Assembly: GCA_947626465.1 (NCBI GenBank)
Contig: CANQSI010000033.1
Coordinates: 1 to 8,955, forward strand
Source of the DNA: an uncultured Atopobiaceae bacterium
GTDB lineage: Bacteria; Actinomycetota; Coriobacteriia; Coriobacteriales; Atopobiaceae
DNA length: 8,955 bases
Direction: 5' to 3'
This document shows positions 1 through 5,752 of this stretch, in pieces; within the stretch, counting starts at the first letter, position 1, and each line of letters opens with the position of its first letter. Below the pieces are notes generated by a model. It saw only the letters and a list, made by a program, of their open reading frames with translations. It was not told where the DNA came from and did no database searches. Both the position numbers and the translations under genes were made by a program.

Positions 1-1743
1 AAGGGGCTCCTCCAGGAGAAGATCGGCCAGCTCATCAACGAGCGCAAGATCGACGGCATCTCCGACATGCGCGACGAGTCGAACCGCAAGGGCATGCGCC
101 TCGTGTTCGACCTCAAGCGCGAGGCCATTGCGCAGGTGGTGCTGAACAACCTCTACAAGCAGTCCCAGCTGCAAACCACCTTCGGGGCCATCGACCTCGC
201 GCTCGTGAACGGCGTGCCGAAGACGCTCTCCCTCACCGAGCTCATCGACCACTACATCGACCACCAGGTGGACGTCGTCACGCGGCGCACGCGCTTCCGC
301 CTCGAGAAGGCAAAGCGCGAGCTCCACATCCGCGAGGGCCTACTCATCGCCGTCGACAACATCGACGAGGTCGTGGCCATCATCCGCAGCTCCTACGACG
401 ACGCCGAGGTGAAGGAGCGCTTCCTGGCGCAGTTTGGCCTCGACGACATCCAGTCGACGGCCATCCTCGAGATGCGCCTTCGCCGCCTCACCGGCCTCGA
501 GCGCGAGAACCTCGTGGCGGAGATCGAGAAGCTCACCGCCGACATCGCCTACCTCCAGGGCCTCCTCGACGACAAGGCCAAGCTCATGGCCCTCATCAAG
601 GACGAGTTGGGCGAGATCAAACAGCGCTACAACACCCCGCGCCGCACCACGATCTCCAACGAGCCCATCGAGATCTCCGTGGAAGACCTCATCGCCGACG
701 AGGACATGGTCGTCACCATCACCCACGCCGGCTACATCAAGCGCCTGCCCGTGGCCACGTACCGCTCGCAGAAGCGCGGCGGCAAGGGCCTGAAGGGCCT
801 CTCGCTCAAGGACAACGACTTCGTGGAGGAGCTCTTCGTGGCCTCCACGCACGACTACGTGCTTTTCTTCACGAACTTCGGCAAGATCTACCGCCTGAAG
901 GTGCACGAGCTGCCCATCGGCTCGCGCCAGTCGAGGGGCAAGGCGCTCGTGAACCTCCTCGCGCTCGAGGAGGGCGAGCACCCCATGGCGGTGCTGCCCA
1001 CGCGCGAATTTCCCGAGGATACGTACCTCATGTTCGCCACGCGCCAAGGCCTCGTGAAGAAGACCTCGATGGCGGCCTACGATCGCAACCGCACAGGCGG
1101 GATGATCGCCATCAAGCTCCGCGCGGGCGACGAGCTCGTGAGCGTGCGCCGCGTGAAGAGCGGCGAGAAGGTGATCCTCGCCTCGAGCGACGGCCACGCC
1201 ATCCTCTTCAACGAGTGCGACGTGCGCCCCATGGGTCGCGACACCTCCGGCGTGCATGGCATCGCGCTCAAGCCCCACGCGACGATGCTCGGCATGGAGA
1301 TCACCAACGGCAAGGGCGACCTCTTCGTGATCACCGAGAAAGGCTACGGGAAGCGCACGCCCATCTCGGATTATCCCGAGCGCAACCGCGGCGCCCAGGG
1401 CGTCTACACCATCAAGATGACGCCGCAGAAGGGCGACCTCGTGGCCATCAAGGTGATCGGCCCGCAGCATGAGCTGATGATCGTCTCCGAGGAGGGCACC
1501 GTCATCCGCGTGAAGACCGACGACATCTCGCGCCTCTCGCGCGTGACGCAGGGTGTGAAGGTGATGAACGTCGCCGAGGGCGACCGCGTGAAGGCCGTCG
1601 CGCGCATGGTGGCGAGAAAGCCGCAGGCCGCGAGCGCCTCCGACGATCCGCAGGGCGTGCTCGCCCTCGACGTCGAGAACCCCAGCGCTTCAGTCGACAT
1701 CGGCGGCGAAGAGGCCTACGACGACTCGCTCTTGGACGAGTAG
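1..1743 (+). CDS. gyrA: DNA gyrase subunit A, C-terminal 580 residues (5' end outside window)
   Basis: GyrA forms the A2B2 gyrase that introduces negative supercoils using ATP hydrolysed by GyrB. The reading frame is open from base 1, so the start, the winged-helix domain and the catalytic tyrosine are missing; by comparison with E. coli GyrA roughly 280 residues are lost. Visible parts are the end of the breakage-reunion core (GISDMRDESNRKGMR, then LNNLYKQSQLQ), the coiled-coil gate (around VVTRRTRFRLEKAKRELH), and the C-terminal beta-pinwheel. The pinwheel opens with the GyrA box QKRGGKG at 769-789, which supports gyrase rather than topoisomerase IV ParC. Six blade-like repeats follow, starting near DMVVTITHAGYIKR, DYVLFFTNFGKIYR, TYLMFATRQGLVKK, EKVILASSDGHAIL, DLFVITEKGYGKR and HELMIVSEEGTVIR. 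The protein ends in an acidic tail (EEAYDDSLLDE), common in GyrA and thought to modulate DNA wrapping. The stop is TAG. No frameshift is seen. Confidence 0.97.
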   Translation, partial: KGLLQEKIGQLINERKIDGISDMRDESNRKGMRLVFDLKREAIAQVVLNNLYKQSQLQTTFGAIDLALVNGVPKTLSLTELIDHYIDHQVDVVTRRTRFRLEKAKRELHIREGLLIAVDNIDEVVAIIRSSYDDAEVKERFLAQFGLDDIQSTAILEMRLRRLTGLERENLVAEIEKLTADIAYLQGLLDDKAKLMALIKDELGEIKQRYNTPRRTTISNEPIEISVEDLIADEDMVVTITHAGYIKRLPVATYRSQKRGGKGLKGLSLKDNDFVEELFVASTHDYVLFFTNFGKIYRLKVHELPIGSRQSRGKALVNLLALEEGEHPMAVLPTREFPEDTYLMFATRQGLVKKTSMAAYDRNRTGGMIAIKLRAGDELVSVRRVKSGEKVILASSDGHAILFNECDVRPMGRDTSGVHGIALKPHATMLGMEITNGKGDLFVITEKGYGKRTPISDYPERNRGAQGVYTIKMTPQKGDLVAIKVIGPQHELMIVSEEGTVIRVKTDDISRLSRVTQGVKVMNVAEGDRVKAVARMVARKPQAASASDDPQGVLALDVENPSASVDIGGEEAYDDSLLDE

Positions 1744-1762
1744 GGGCGAGGCTTCTCGCGGT

Positions 1763-1798
1763 GCGCACAGCTCAGTGCCTGATCAAGTAGCTGTGCGC
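1763..1798 (+). repeat. Hairpin in the gyrA 3' untranslated region
   Basis: A perfect 10-bp inverted repeat: GCGCACAGCT at 1763-1772 and AGCTGTGCGC at 1789-1798, with a 16-nt loop. A smaller 5-bp hairpin (GCGAG at 1746-1750, CTCGC at 1755-1759) lies just before it, directly after the gyrA stop. No T-tract follows, so it is not an intrinsic terminator. It probably forms in gyrA mRNA and may protect or process the 3' end. The left arm and loop contain AGCTCAG (1769-1775), the usual D-arm word of tRNAs, so this may be remodelled tRNA sequence. Confidence 0.6.
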
Positions 1799-1799
1799 T

Positions 1800-1824
1800 C
1801 TTGACAGTCCACTGGACTGTCAAG
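1800..1824. repeat. 25-nt near-perfect DNA palindrome
   Basis: The arms CTTGACAGTCCA (1800-1811) and TGGACTGTCAAG (1813-1824) are exact reverse complements around a single central C. As RNA this gives an 11-bp stem with a 3-nt loop. There is no T-run after it, so it is not a standard terminator. It could be a dimeric-protein binding site, an mRNA 3' stabilising hairpin, or debris of a rearrangement, since its right end CAAGCCT (1821-1827) also occurs in the anticodon arm of the neighbouring tRNA-Ala. The function is unknown. Confidence 0.6.
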
Positions 1825-1830
1825 CCTCTC

Positions 1831-1856
1831 GGGTTCGAGCCCCATCATCTCCACCA
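1831..1856 (+). pseudogene. tRNA-Ala 3'-end copy (partial tRNA relic) in opposite orientation
   Basis: These 26 nt are identical to the last 26 nt of the tRNA-Ala gene on the other strand: part of the T-arm with TTCGAGC, the 3' acceptor strand CATCTCC, discriminator A, and the encoded CCA at 1854-1856. No matching 5' acceptor strand or canonical D and anticodon arms precede it, and the outer two T-stem pairs are broken, so it should not make a functional tRNA. Weak matches upstream (AGCTCAG at 1769-1775, CAAGCCT at 1821-1827) hint that the relic could extend back to about 1761 with an insertion of about 25 nt. That extension is inference. Confidence 0.5.
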
Positions 1857-1859
1857 ACG

Positions 1860-1891
1860 AAAAAGGCCCGGCGTAGGCCGGGCCAATTTTT
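1860..1891. terminator. Bidirectional intrinsic terminator between gyrA and tRNA-Ala
   Basis: An 8-bp all-G/C stem (GGCCCGGC at 1865-1872, GCCGGGCC at 1877-1884) closes a GTAG loop. It is preceded by AAAAA and followed by AATTTTT, so it has a U-tract in both directions. It can end gyrA transcripts on the plus strand and tRNA-Ala transcripts on the minus strand. In the minus direction termination would occur before the mirrored tRNA sequence is transcribed. Confidence 0.88.
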
Positions 1892-1894
1892 CGT

Positions 1895-1970
1895 TGGTGG
1901 AGATGATGGGGCTCGAACCCACGACCTCAGGCTTGCAAAGCCCGCGCTCTCCCAGCTGAGCTACATCCCC
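1895..1970 (-). tRNA. tRNA-Ala (anticodon TGC)
   Basis: Read on the minus strand this is a complete 76-nt tRNA with encoded CCA. The acceptor strands are GGGGATG and CATCTCC, giving the G3:U70 wobble pair that is the main identity signal for alanyl-tRNA synthetase. The D-arm begins AGCTCAG, the anticodon loop is TTTGCAA (anticodon TGC, reading GCN codons), and the T-loop is TTCGAGC. Its 3' end abuts the bidirectional terminator about 10 nt downstream. In many bacteria this tRNA lies in the 16S-23S spacer; here it is next to gyrA, an arrangement also known in mycobacteria. Confidence 0.97.
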
Positions 1971-1987
1971 GTGTGAGGCTGCCTTCG

Positions 1988-1993
1988 AGTGTA
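1988..1993 (-). promoter_or_regulatory. Possible -10 element for tRNA-Ala
   Basis: On the minus strand TACACT lies 17 nt upstream of the first base of tRNA-Ala, which would place the transcription start about 10 nt before the gene. It fits the loose actinobacterial TANNNT -10 pattern. No convincing -35 hexamer is seen at 16-18 nt spacing. It is proposed because the tRNA-Ile terminator upstream would otherwise leave tRNA-Ala without its own promoter. Weak. Confidence 0.25.
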
Positions 1994-2070
1994 GGCCGAT
2001 CGAGCGTCGGTGCGCGCGTCTCGGCCGGTGGCGTCATGGCGAATCCGTGACGGTTCTGTGGCGGCCTCGT

Positions 2071-2120
2071 GAAAAAATAACCGCCCCAGCGGCGACTCAG
2101 CTCACACTGGGGCGATTATT
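2071..2120 (-). terminator. Intrinsic terminator downstream of tRNA-Ile
   Basis: Read on the minus strand, an 8-bp stem (CGCCCCAG pairing with CTGGGGCG; plus-strand 2107-2114 and 2082-2089) is extended, after one mismatch, by five A/T pairs and closes a 17-nt loop. It is followed by TTATTTTTTC. It begins 7 nt after the tRNA-Ile 3' end and so should separate tRNA-Ile from tRNA-Ala transcription. On the plus strand there is no U-tract after the stem, so it is directional. Confidence 0.75.
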
Positions 2121-2126
2121 GCGAGG

Positions 2127-2203
2127 TGGTGGGCCCAACAAGATTCGAACTTGTGACCTCCCGGTTATCAGCCGGACGCTCTAACCAACTGAGCTATGGG
2201 CCC
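2127..2203 (-). tRNA. tRNA-Ile (anticodon GAT)
   Basis: A complete 77-nt minus-strand tRNA with encoded CCA. The acceptor stem GGGCCCA/TGGGCCC is fully paired with discriminator A. The D-arm reads AGCTCAGTTGGTTAGAGC, the anticodon stem-loop is TCCGG-CTGATAA-CCGGG with anticodon GAT, and the T-loop is TTCGAAT. It decodes AUC and AUU. The clear promoter upstream and terminator downstream suggest its own transcription unit, convergent with gyrA and divergent from the nuclease-family gene. Confidence 0.97.
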
Positions 2204-2218
2204 ATGGTGCGAACGCTT

Positions 2219-2247
2219 ATGCTATGGTCTTCGCACGCAATAGTCAA
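2219..2247 (-). promoter_or_regulatory. Sigma-70-type promoter of tRNA-Ile
   Basis: On the minus strand a -35 box TTGACT (plus-strand 2242-2247, 5 of 6 consensus) and a -10 box TAGCAT (2219-2224, 4 of 6) are separated by exactly 17 nt. The predicted start is about 8-10 nt upstream of the tRNA 5' end at 2203. This is the best-matching promoter visible in the window. Confidence 0.7.
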
Positions 2248-2363
2248 CCGGCTCTTTATTTTTACCGAACGGTTGTGAATTAGCCATGAGTGGCAGATAC
2301 AAGCCTCCAGGCGGTTGGGTATGCCCAATTGCACGGAGCACAAGCGGACGAGAGGGGGCAGCC

Positions 2364-2951
2364 ATGAGCTTGGTACGCGTTGATGTGGAGACCGTCGTCG
2401 TGGGCGGCGGACCCGTGGCGTCCCTCATCGTGCTTAAGCCGCGCGAGGGCGCGATGCCGCGCACGCCTTCCATCGATGATGCGGCCGCACATGTGGAGGA
2501 GCTTGCGGCGCCTGAAAACCCCGAGGTGGAGCGCTATCAACCGCTCCCCATCCGCCTCGGCGTCACTGAGGCCGCGGGGATCGCGATGGGTGTGAACAAC
2601 CCCGAGGTCACTCGCCCCATGACGCACGACCTCTTCCACAACGTGCTCCGCGAGCTCGGTGTGACGGTGGCAAACGTGGTGATCACCGACGTGGAGGGCA
2701 CGACGTTCTTCGCGCAACTCAACCTCATGGCCCCGGACGGGCGCAGGATCGCTATGGACGCGCGCCCCTCTGACGCCATCGCGCTCGCGCTCCGCGTGAA
2801 GGCGCCGGTCTTCTGCGAGTCGAAGGTGTTGAAGACCGCCTCGGTGCCCGATTTCGAGAGCGTGCGCCGCGAAGAGGTCGAGAAGGAATACGCCGAGTTC
2901 AAGGCCTTCCTCGAGGACGTCTCCCCCGACGACTTCTCGCCGCTGAACTAA
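2364..2951 (+). CDS. Bifunctional nuclease (BFN/DUF151) family protein
   Basis: A 195-aa protein matching the bifunctional nuclease domain family (PF02577), whose plant members have DNase and RNase activity; the role of most bacterial members is not established. Hallmarks are the N-terminal strand VRVDVETVVV, PLPIRLGVTEAAGIAMG (about 60-76), RPMTHDL (84-90) leading into a helix FHNVLRELGV, and the signature DARPSDAIALALR (132-144). An acidic helical tail (about 163-190) follows the domain. There is no signal peptide, so it is probably cytosolic. The start at 2364 is chosen because GAGGGGG lies 5 nt upstream at 2352-2358 and the family begins with this strand; an in-frame ATG at 2286 has no ribosome-binding site. 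The preceding tRNA-Ile is divergent, so transcription must start within about 2250-2350, but no clear plus-strand promoter was found. Family confident, cellular function not. Confidence 0.88.
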   Translation: MSLVRVDVETVVVGGGPVASLIVLKPREGAMPRTPSIDDAAAHVEELAAPENPEVERYQPLPIRLGVTEAAGIAMGVNNPEVTRPMTHDLFHNVLRELGVTVANVVITDVEGTTFFAQLNLMAPDGRRIAMDARPSDAIALALRVKAPVFCESKVLKTASVPDFESVRREEVEKEYAEFKAFLEDVSPDDFSPLN

Positions 2952-3115
2952 GCAGCGCCTCCCGCCCCATCTGCCGCAGTGCCTCTTCTTTTCCGCCACG
3001 TAGGGAATCGGTGGAGGCGCGCCTACGCGGCGAAGATCCTTGGAAATATGCGAAGCTCAAGCGGGGCGCGTTGGGTAAGGATTCGTGCGAAGGAACGTCA
3101 AAAGCGAGGTAGACC
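2952..3115. other. Intergenic region between nuclease-family gene and BMP-domain gene
   Basis: 164 nt without a gene. It contains a 6-bp inverted repeat CGTAGG (2999-3004)/CCTACG (3022-3027) that encloses the 10-nt palindrome AGGCGCGCCT (3015-3024). There is no U-tract and no recognisable promoter hexamer pair. GAGG close to 3105 precedes the next start codon and is its probable ribosome-binding site. The spacing suggests a new transcription unit, but this is not proved. Confidence 0.4.
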
Positions 3116-5032
3116 ATGGCGGACCCTTCTGATTACCGTAGCGCCCTTAAGCTCGGCCAGCGCGCATTTCGGCACGCGGCGAGCAGGGGCGACTATCCCT
3201 ACCTGCCGGTGCTCGACGACTTCGTGGCGAGCGAGCAGATGGCGCAGCGTGCGCATCTCGGTCTCATGCACATCCCCACCGAACACATCGTGGGCACGCG
3301 CGCGGTGGGTCGCACGACGGCCTTTGCGAGCAACTTCATGCCGCTCATGTCGGAGAACTCCGAATTCGCGATCAAATGGGAGCGACTCTGCGAGGCGCAC
3401 CTCGACGAGGGCATCCGCGATCCGGTGAAGGTCTACGAGTACCTCAACCGCTACTACGTGGAAGAGGGCAACAAGCGCGTGAGCGTGCTCAAGTACTTCG
3501 GCGCGCCGTCCGTCTACGCCAATGTCATCCGCGTGCTGCCGAAGGATCTCGACGACCACCCCATCTACAAGGAGTACCTCGAGTTCTACGCGCACTCGCG
3601 CGTGAACTACCTCGAGTTCAGCCGCCCCGGCGGGTACCTCCGCATCCAAGAGCTCCTCGGCAAGAAGCCCGGCACGCGCTGGACGGAGGAGGACCGCCAG
3701 GACTTCGAGGGCGCGTTCTACTCGTTCCGCGCGGCCTTCGAGGCGGAGGGCGGCGCCGACGTGGACGCCACCATCGGCGACGCCATGCTCGCCTACCTCG
3801 AGATATTCGGCTACGCGACCCTTCGCACCGAGACGATCGCGCAGATCCGCATCTCGCTCGAGAAGATCTGGGAGGAGATCGTCCTCGTCGAGGAAGAGCA
3901 GCCCATCGAGGTGAAGGTGGCGCCCGAGGAAGGCGACGCGAAGCGGCTGAGCGTCCCCTTCCTGAAGCCCACCCCGAAGGTCCTGAAAGTCGCCTTCGTC
4001 CACGATGAAACCCCCGAGCTCTCCGGCTGGACCTATGGCCATGAGCTGGGGAGGGAGTACGTGCAGCAGGTGTTCCAGGACGCCATCGAGACGCGCGCGT
4101 ACTTCGACGCGCTCGACGGCAACCCGCTCACGGTGATCGAAGAGGCCATCGACGACGGCTGCACGATGATCTTCACCACCTCGCCGCGCCTTTTGCCGGC
4201 GAGCCTCACCGCCGCAGTGGAGCATCCGAAGGCGACGATCCTCAACTGCTCGATCAACCAGCAGCACCGCTACATCCGCACCTACTATCCGCGCATGTAC
4301 GAGGCCAAGTTCATCGCCGGCATCATCGCGGGGGCGCTCGCGGGCACAAGCGACGTGGGCTACATCTGCAACTACCCCATCCCCGGGCAGGTGGCGGGCA
4401 TCAACGGCTTCGCGCTCGGCGTGGCCTGTGCGAACCCGTTCGCGAAGGTGCATCTCGAATGGTCGAGCTTGAAAGACTGCGAGGGGGTCCCGGAGGCCGA
4501 GGAGCGCCTCATCCGCGAGGGCATATGGATCCTCTCCTCGCAAGACCAGAAGTGCCTCGCAGACCGCGATGGCGCCGCCTTCGGCCTCACGCTCCTCACG
4601 GAGGGCGGCGCGGTGAACCTCGCGCAACCGATGTGGTACTGGGGCGCCTACTACGAAACCCTCATCCGCCAAAACCGGGACAGGTCCCTGCAAACCGAGT
4701 ACGACACCACCAGCCGTGCGGTGAACTACTTCTGGGGAATGAGCGCGGGGGTTGTGGGTATGCGCTACTCCGACGAGGTCCCCGACGCCACGATGAAGCT
4801 CGCCAAGATGCTCGAGCGAGGCATCTGCGCGGGGCTCTTGAAGCCCTTCCGCGGGCCCCTCAAGGCCCAAGGCGGGCGAGAGATCATATCGGTTGACCAG
4901 GCGCTATCAGCGGGGCAGATCATCAACATGGACTGGCTGAACGAGAATGTGGTGGGCGCCATCCCCACGTGGAACGAGCTGAGCGACATCGCGAAGGCCA
5001 CGGTGGGCATCGCGGGGGTGCTCGCGGGATGA
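3116..5032 (+). CDS. BMP/PnrA-type ligand-binding protein with N-terminal ParB-like region, no signal peptide
   Basis: A 638-aa protein. Residues about 288-630 match the BMP (basic membrane protein, PnrA-like) periplasmic-binding fold (PF02608), whose characterised members bind purine nucleosides for ABC import: KVAFVHDETPELSGWTYGHE, a helix and strand DGCTMIFTTSPRLLPA, YYPRMYEAKFIAGIIAGALA, and VGYICNYPIPGQVAGINGFA. Residues about 100-141 (RDPVKVYEYLNRYYVEEGNK, then RVSVLKYFGA) resemble the ParB/sulfiredoxin-like fold around its G-N-K-R motif. Between them is a mainly helical segment. The N-terminus (MADPSDYRSALKLGQRAF) is hydrophilic, with no signal peptide, lipobox or membrane segment, so the protein should be cytosolic, unlike classic BMP lipoproteins. 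No permease or ATPase gene lies nearby. Its stop overlaps the next start (ATGA), implying translational coupling with the phosphoesterase. An intracellular nucleoside-like sensor is inferred; the ligand is unknown. Confidence 0.85.
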   Translation: MADPSDYRSALKLGQRAFRHAASRGDYPYLPVLDDFVASEQMAQRAHLGLMHIPTEHIVGTRAVGRTTAFASNFMPLMSENSEFAIKWERLCEAHLDEGIRDPVKVYEYLNRYYVEEGNKRVSVLKYFGAPSVYANVIRVLPKDLDDHPIYKEYLEFYAHSRVNYLEFSRPGGYLRIQELLGKKPGTRWTEEDRQDFEGAFYSFRAAFEAEGGADVDATIGDAMLAYLEIFGYATLRTETIAQIRISLEKIWEEIVLVEEEQPIEVKVAPEEGDAKRLSVPFLKPTPKVLKVAFVHDETPELSGWTYGHELGREYVQQVFQDAIETRAYFDALDGNPLTVIEEAIDDGCTMIFTTSPRLLPASLTAAVEHPKATILNCSINQQHRYIRTYYPRMYEAKFIAGIIAGALAGTSDVGYICNYPIPGQVAGINGFALGVACANPFAKVHLEWSSLKDCEGVPEAEERLIREGIWILSSQDQKCLADRDGAAFGLTLLTEGGAVNLAQPMWYWGAYYETLIRQNRDRSLQTEYDTTSRAVNYFWGMSAGVVGMRYSDEVPDATMKLAKMLERGICAGLLKPFRGPLKAQGGREIISVDQALSAGQIINMDWLNENVVGAIPTWNELSDIAKATVGIAGVLAG

Positions 5033-5625
5033 CGAGGATCCTCGCGATTGCAGACGTGCCCGCCGCGCCCTACTACGACTACTATCGCCCGGGCTGTTTG
5101 GATGAGTTCGACCTCATCCTCTCCTGCGGCGACCTTAATGCCGAGTACCTCGAGTTCTTGGTGACGCTCGGGCGCGCGCCGCTCGTCTACGTGCGCGGCA
5201 ACCATGACGACGCCCTCATCCGCAACCCTCCCGGCGGGTGCGAGTGCGCCGAGGATCGGGTGGTGGAGGCGGCGGGGCTTCGCATCGCGGGGCTCGGCGG
5301 CTGCGTGCGCTACAAGGACTTCTGCGAATCGATGTACACGGAGAAGGAGATGCGCTGGCGCGCGTGGAAGCTCAGGCGAAAGATTCGCAAGGCCAAGGGC
5401 ATCGACATCCTCCTCACCCACGCGCCCGCGCGCGGCGTGAACGACTTCGACTCCGACACGCACATGGGCTTCGAGTGCTTCAACGATCTCCTCTCCCGCT
5501 ACCAGCCGAAATATTTCGTCCACGGCCACATCCACCAAAGCTACGACCACAAGGTGCCGAGGCGCTCGGAGCTCGGCCCGACGACGGTGATCAACGCGTA
5601 CGACCACTACGCCTTCAATTTCTGA
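5029..5625 (+). CDS. Small calcineurin-like metallophosphoesterase
   Basis: A 198-aa single-domain metallophosphoesterase. Metal-site motifs in order: the first aspartate in ILAIADV (D9), SCGDLNAEYL (G34-D35), VRGNHD (57-60), LLTHAP (H131), and VHGHIHQS (GHIH 166-169). The usual D-x-H of motif I is D-V-P here, so one metal ligand is absent or replaced; related small phosphoesterases I recall from clostridia and actinobacteria share the following aromatic YYDYY and also lack this histidine. It has no signal peptide. The substrate is unknown; the fold hydrolyses phosphomono- or diesters. The start is the ATG overlapping the upstream stop (ATGA), which gives a normal motif-I N-terminus, whereas an earlier in-frame ATG would add 20 residues of shadow translation. 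Translational coupling points to joint function with the BMP-domain protein. Confidence 0.9.
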   Translation: MTRILAIADVPAAPYYDYYRPGCLDEFDLILSCGDLNAEYLEFLVTLGRAPLVYVRGNHDDALIRNPPGGCECAEDRVVEAAGLRIAGLGGCVRYKDFCESMYTEKEMRWRAWKLRRKIRKAKGIDILLTHAPARGVNDFDSDTHMGFECFNDLLSRYQPKYFVHGHIHQSYDHKVPRRSELGPTTVINAYDHYAFNF

Positions 5626-5667
5626 TACCGTGGCAGCTTTGCGAGAAACCTGAAAGCACTCTTAGAG

Positions 5668-5688
5668 ATCCCTGCTAGACGCAGGGGT
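5668..5688 (+). other. Hairpin in the gap before the glycosyltransferase
   Basis: CCCTGC (5670-5675) and GCAGGG (5681-5686) pair around a 5-nt loop, with a further wobble and an A-T pair outside. No T-run follows on either strand, so an intrinsic terminator is unlikely. It may be a weak 5' untranslated structure or operator for the glycosyltransferase unit. A copy of CTGAAAG lies just upstream at 5650-5656. Confidence 0.35.
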
Positions 5689-5741
5689 ATGAACCCTCCA
5701 TCGAGCGGGGCGTGAACCGTTGGCCGCGCCCGATGCCCGAG

Positions 5742-5747
5742 AGGAGG
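5742..5747 (+). promoter_or_regulatory. Ribosome-binding site deciding the glycosyltransferase start
   Basis: AGGAGG, a perfect Shine-Dalgarno core, stands 5 nt before ATG 5753. It selects this start over an in-frame TTG at 5720, which lacks a site. Confidence 0.85.
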
Positions 5748-5752
5748 ACACG

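Larger units (their letters stand above)
1831..1920. repeat. Perfect 34-bp inverted repeat around a terminator
   Basis: Bases 1831-1864 are the exact reverse complement of 1887-1920. The right arm is the 3' part of tRNA-Ala plus the first 8 nt of its trailer. The left arm is a mirrored copy in the gyrA 3' untranslated region. The 22 nt between the arms contain the terminator hairpin. A transcript crossing the whole region could fold into a very long hairpin that would sequester the T-arm and acceptor end of tRNA-Ala. It could have arisen by template switching at the terminator hairpin or from a convergent tRNA duplicate. Confidence 0.85.

Noticed and set aside
340..1470. Long minus-strand open frame (376 codons) opposite gyrA
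   Set aside because: Its product is a low-complexity His/Val/Arg/Ala/Asp string typical of antisense reading of high-GC codons, and the opposite strand is unmistakable gyrA.
1831..1856. Integrase attachment site at the tRNA-Ala 3' end
   Set aside because: The second copy is inverted and 30-odd bases away, with no integrase gene or room for an element between the copies.
1761..1856. Functional plus-strand tRNA ending in CCA
   Set aside because: No 5' acceptor strand complementary to CATCTCC, broken T-stem, and no 7-nt anticodon loop could be drawn.
2286..2363. Upstream ATG start for the nuclease-family protein
   Set aside because: No ribosome-binding site, the extra 26 residues do not resemble the family, and ATG 2364 has GAGGGGG at good spacing.
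2952..3115. Riboswitch, such as a purine type, upstream of the BMP-domain gene
   Set aside because: I could not find a three-way junction or conserved purine-riboswitch core; only one short stem and a palindrome are visible.
3098..4870. Minus-strand open frame of 590 codons opposite the BMP-domain gene
   Set aside because: Shadow translation of GC-rich third positions; no family resemblance, while the plus strand has clear BMP motifs.
5668..5688. Intrinsic terminator after the phosphoesterase gene
   Set aside because: The hairpin has no T-run on either side, so only a hairpin is recorded.
5720..5752. TTG start for the glycosyltransferase
   Set aside because: ATG 5753 has a perfect AGGAGG 5 nt upstream and gives the usual MRFAFV N-terminal strand.
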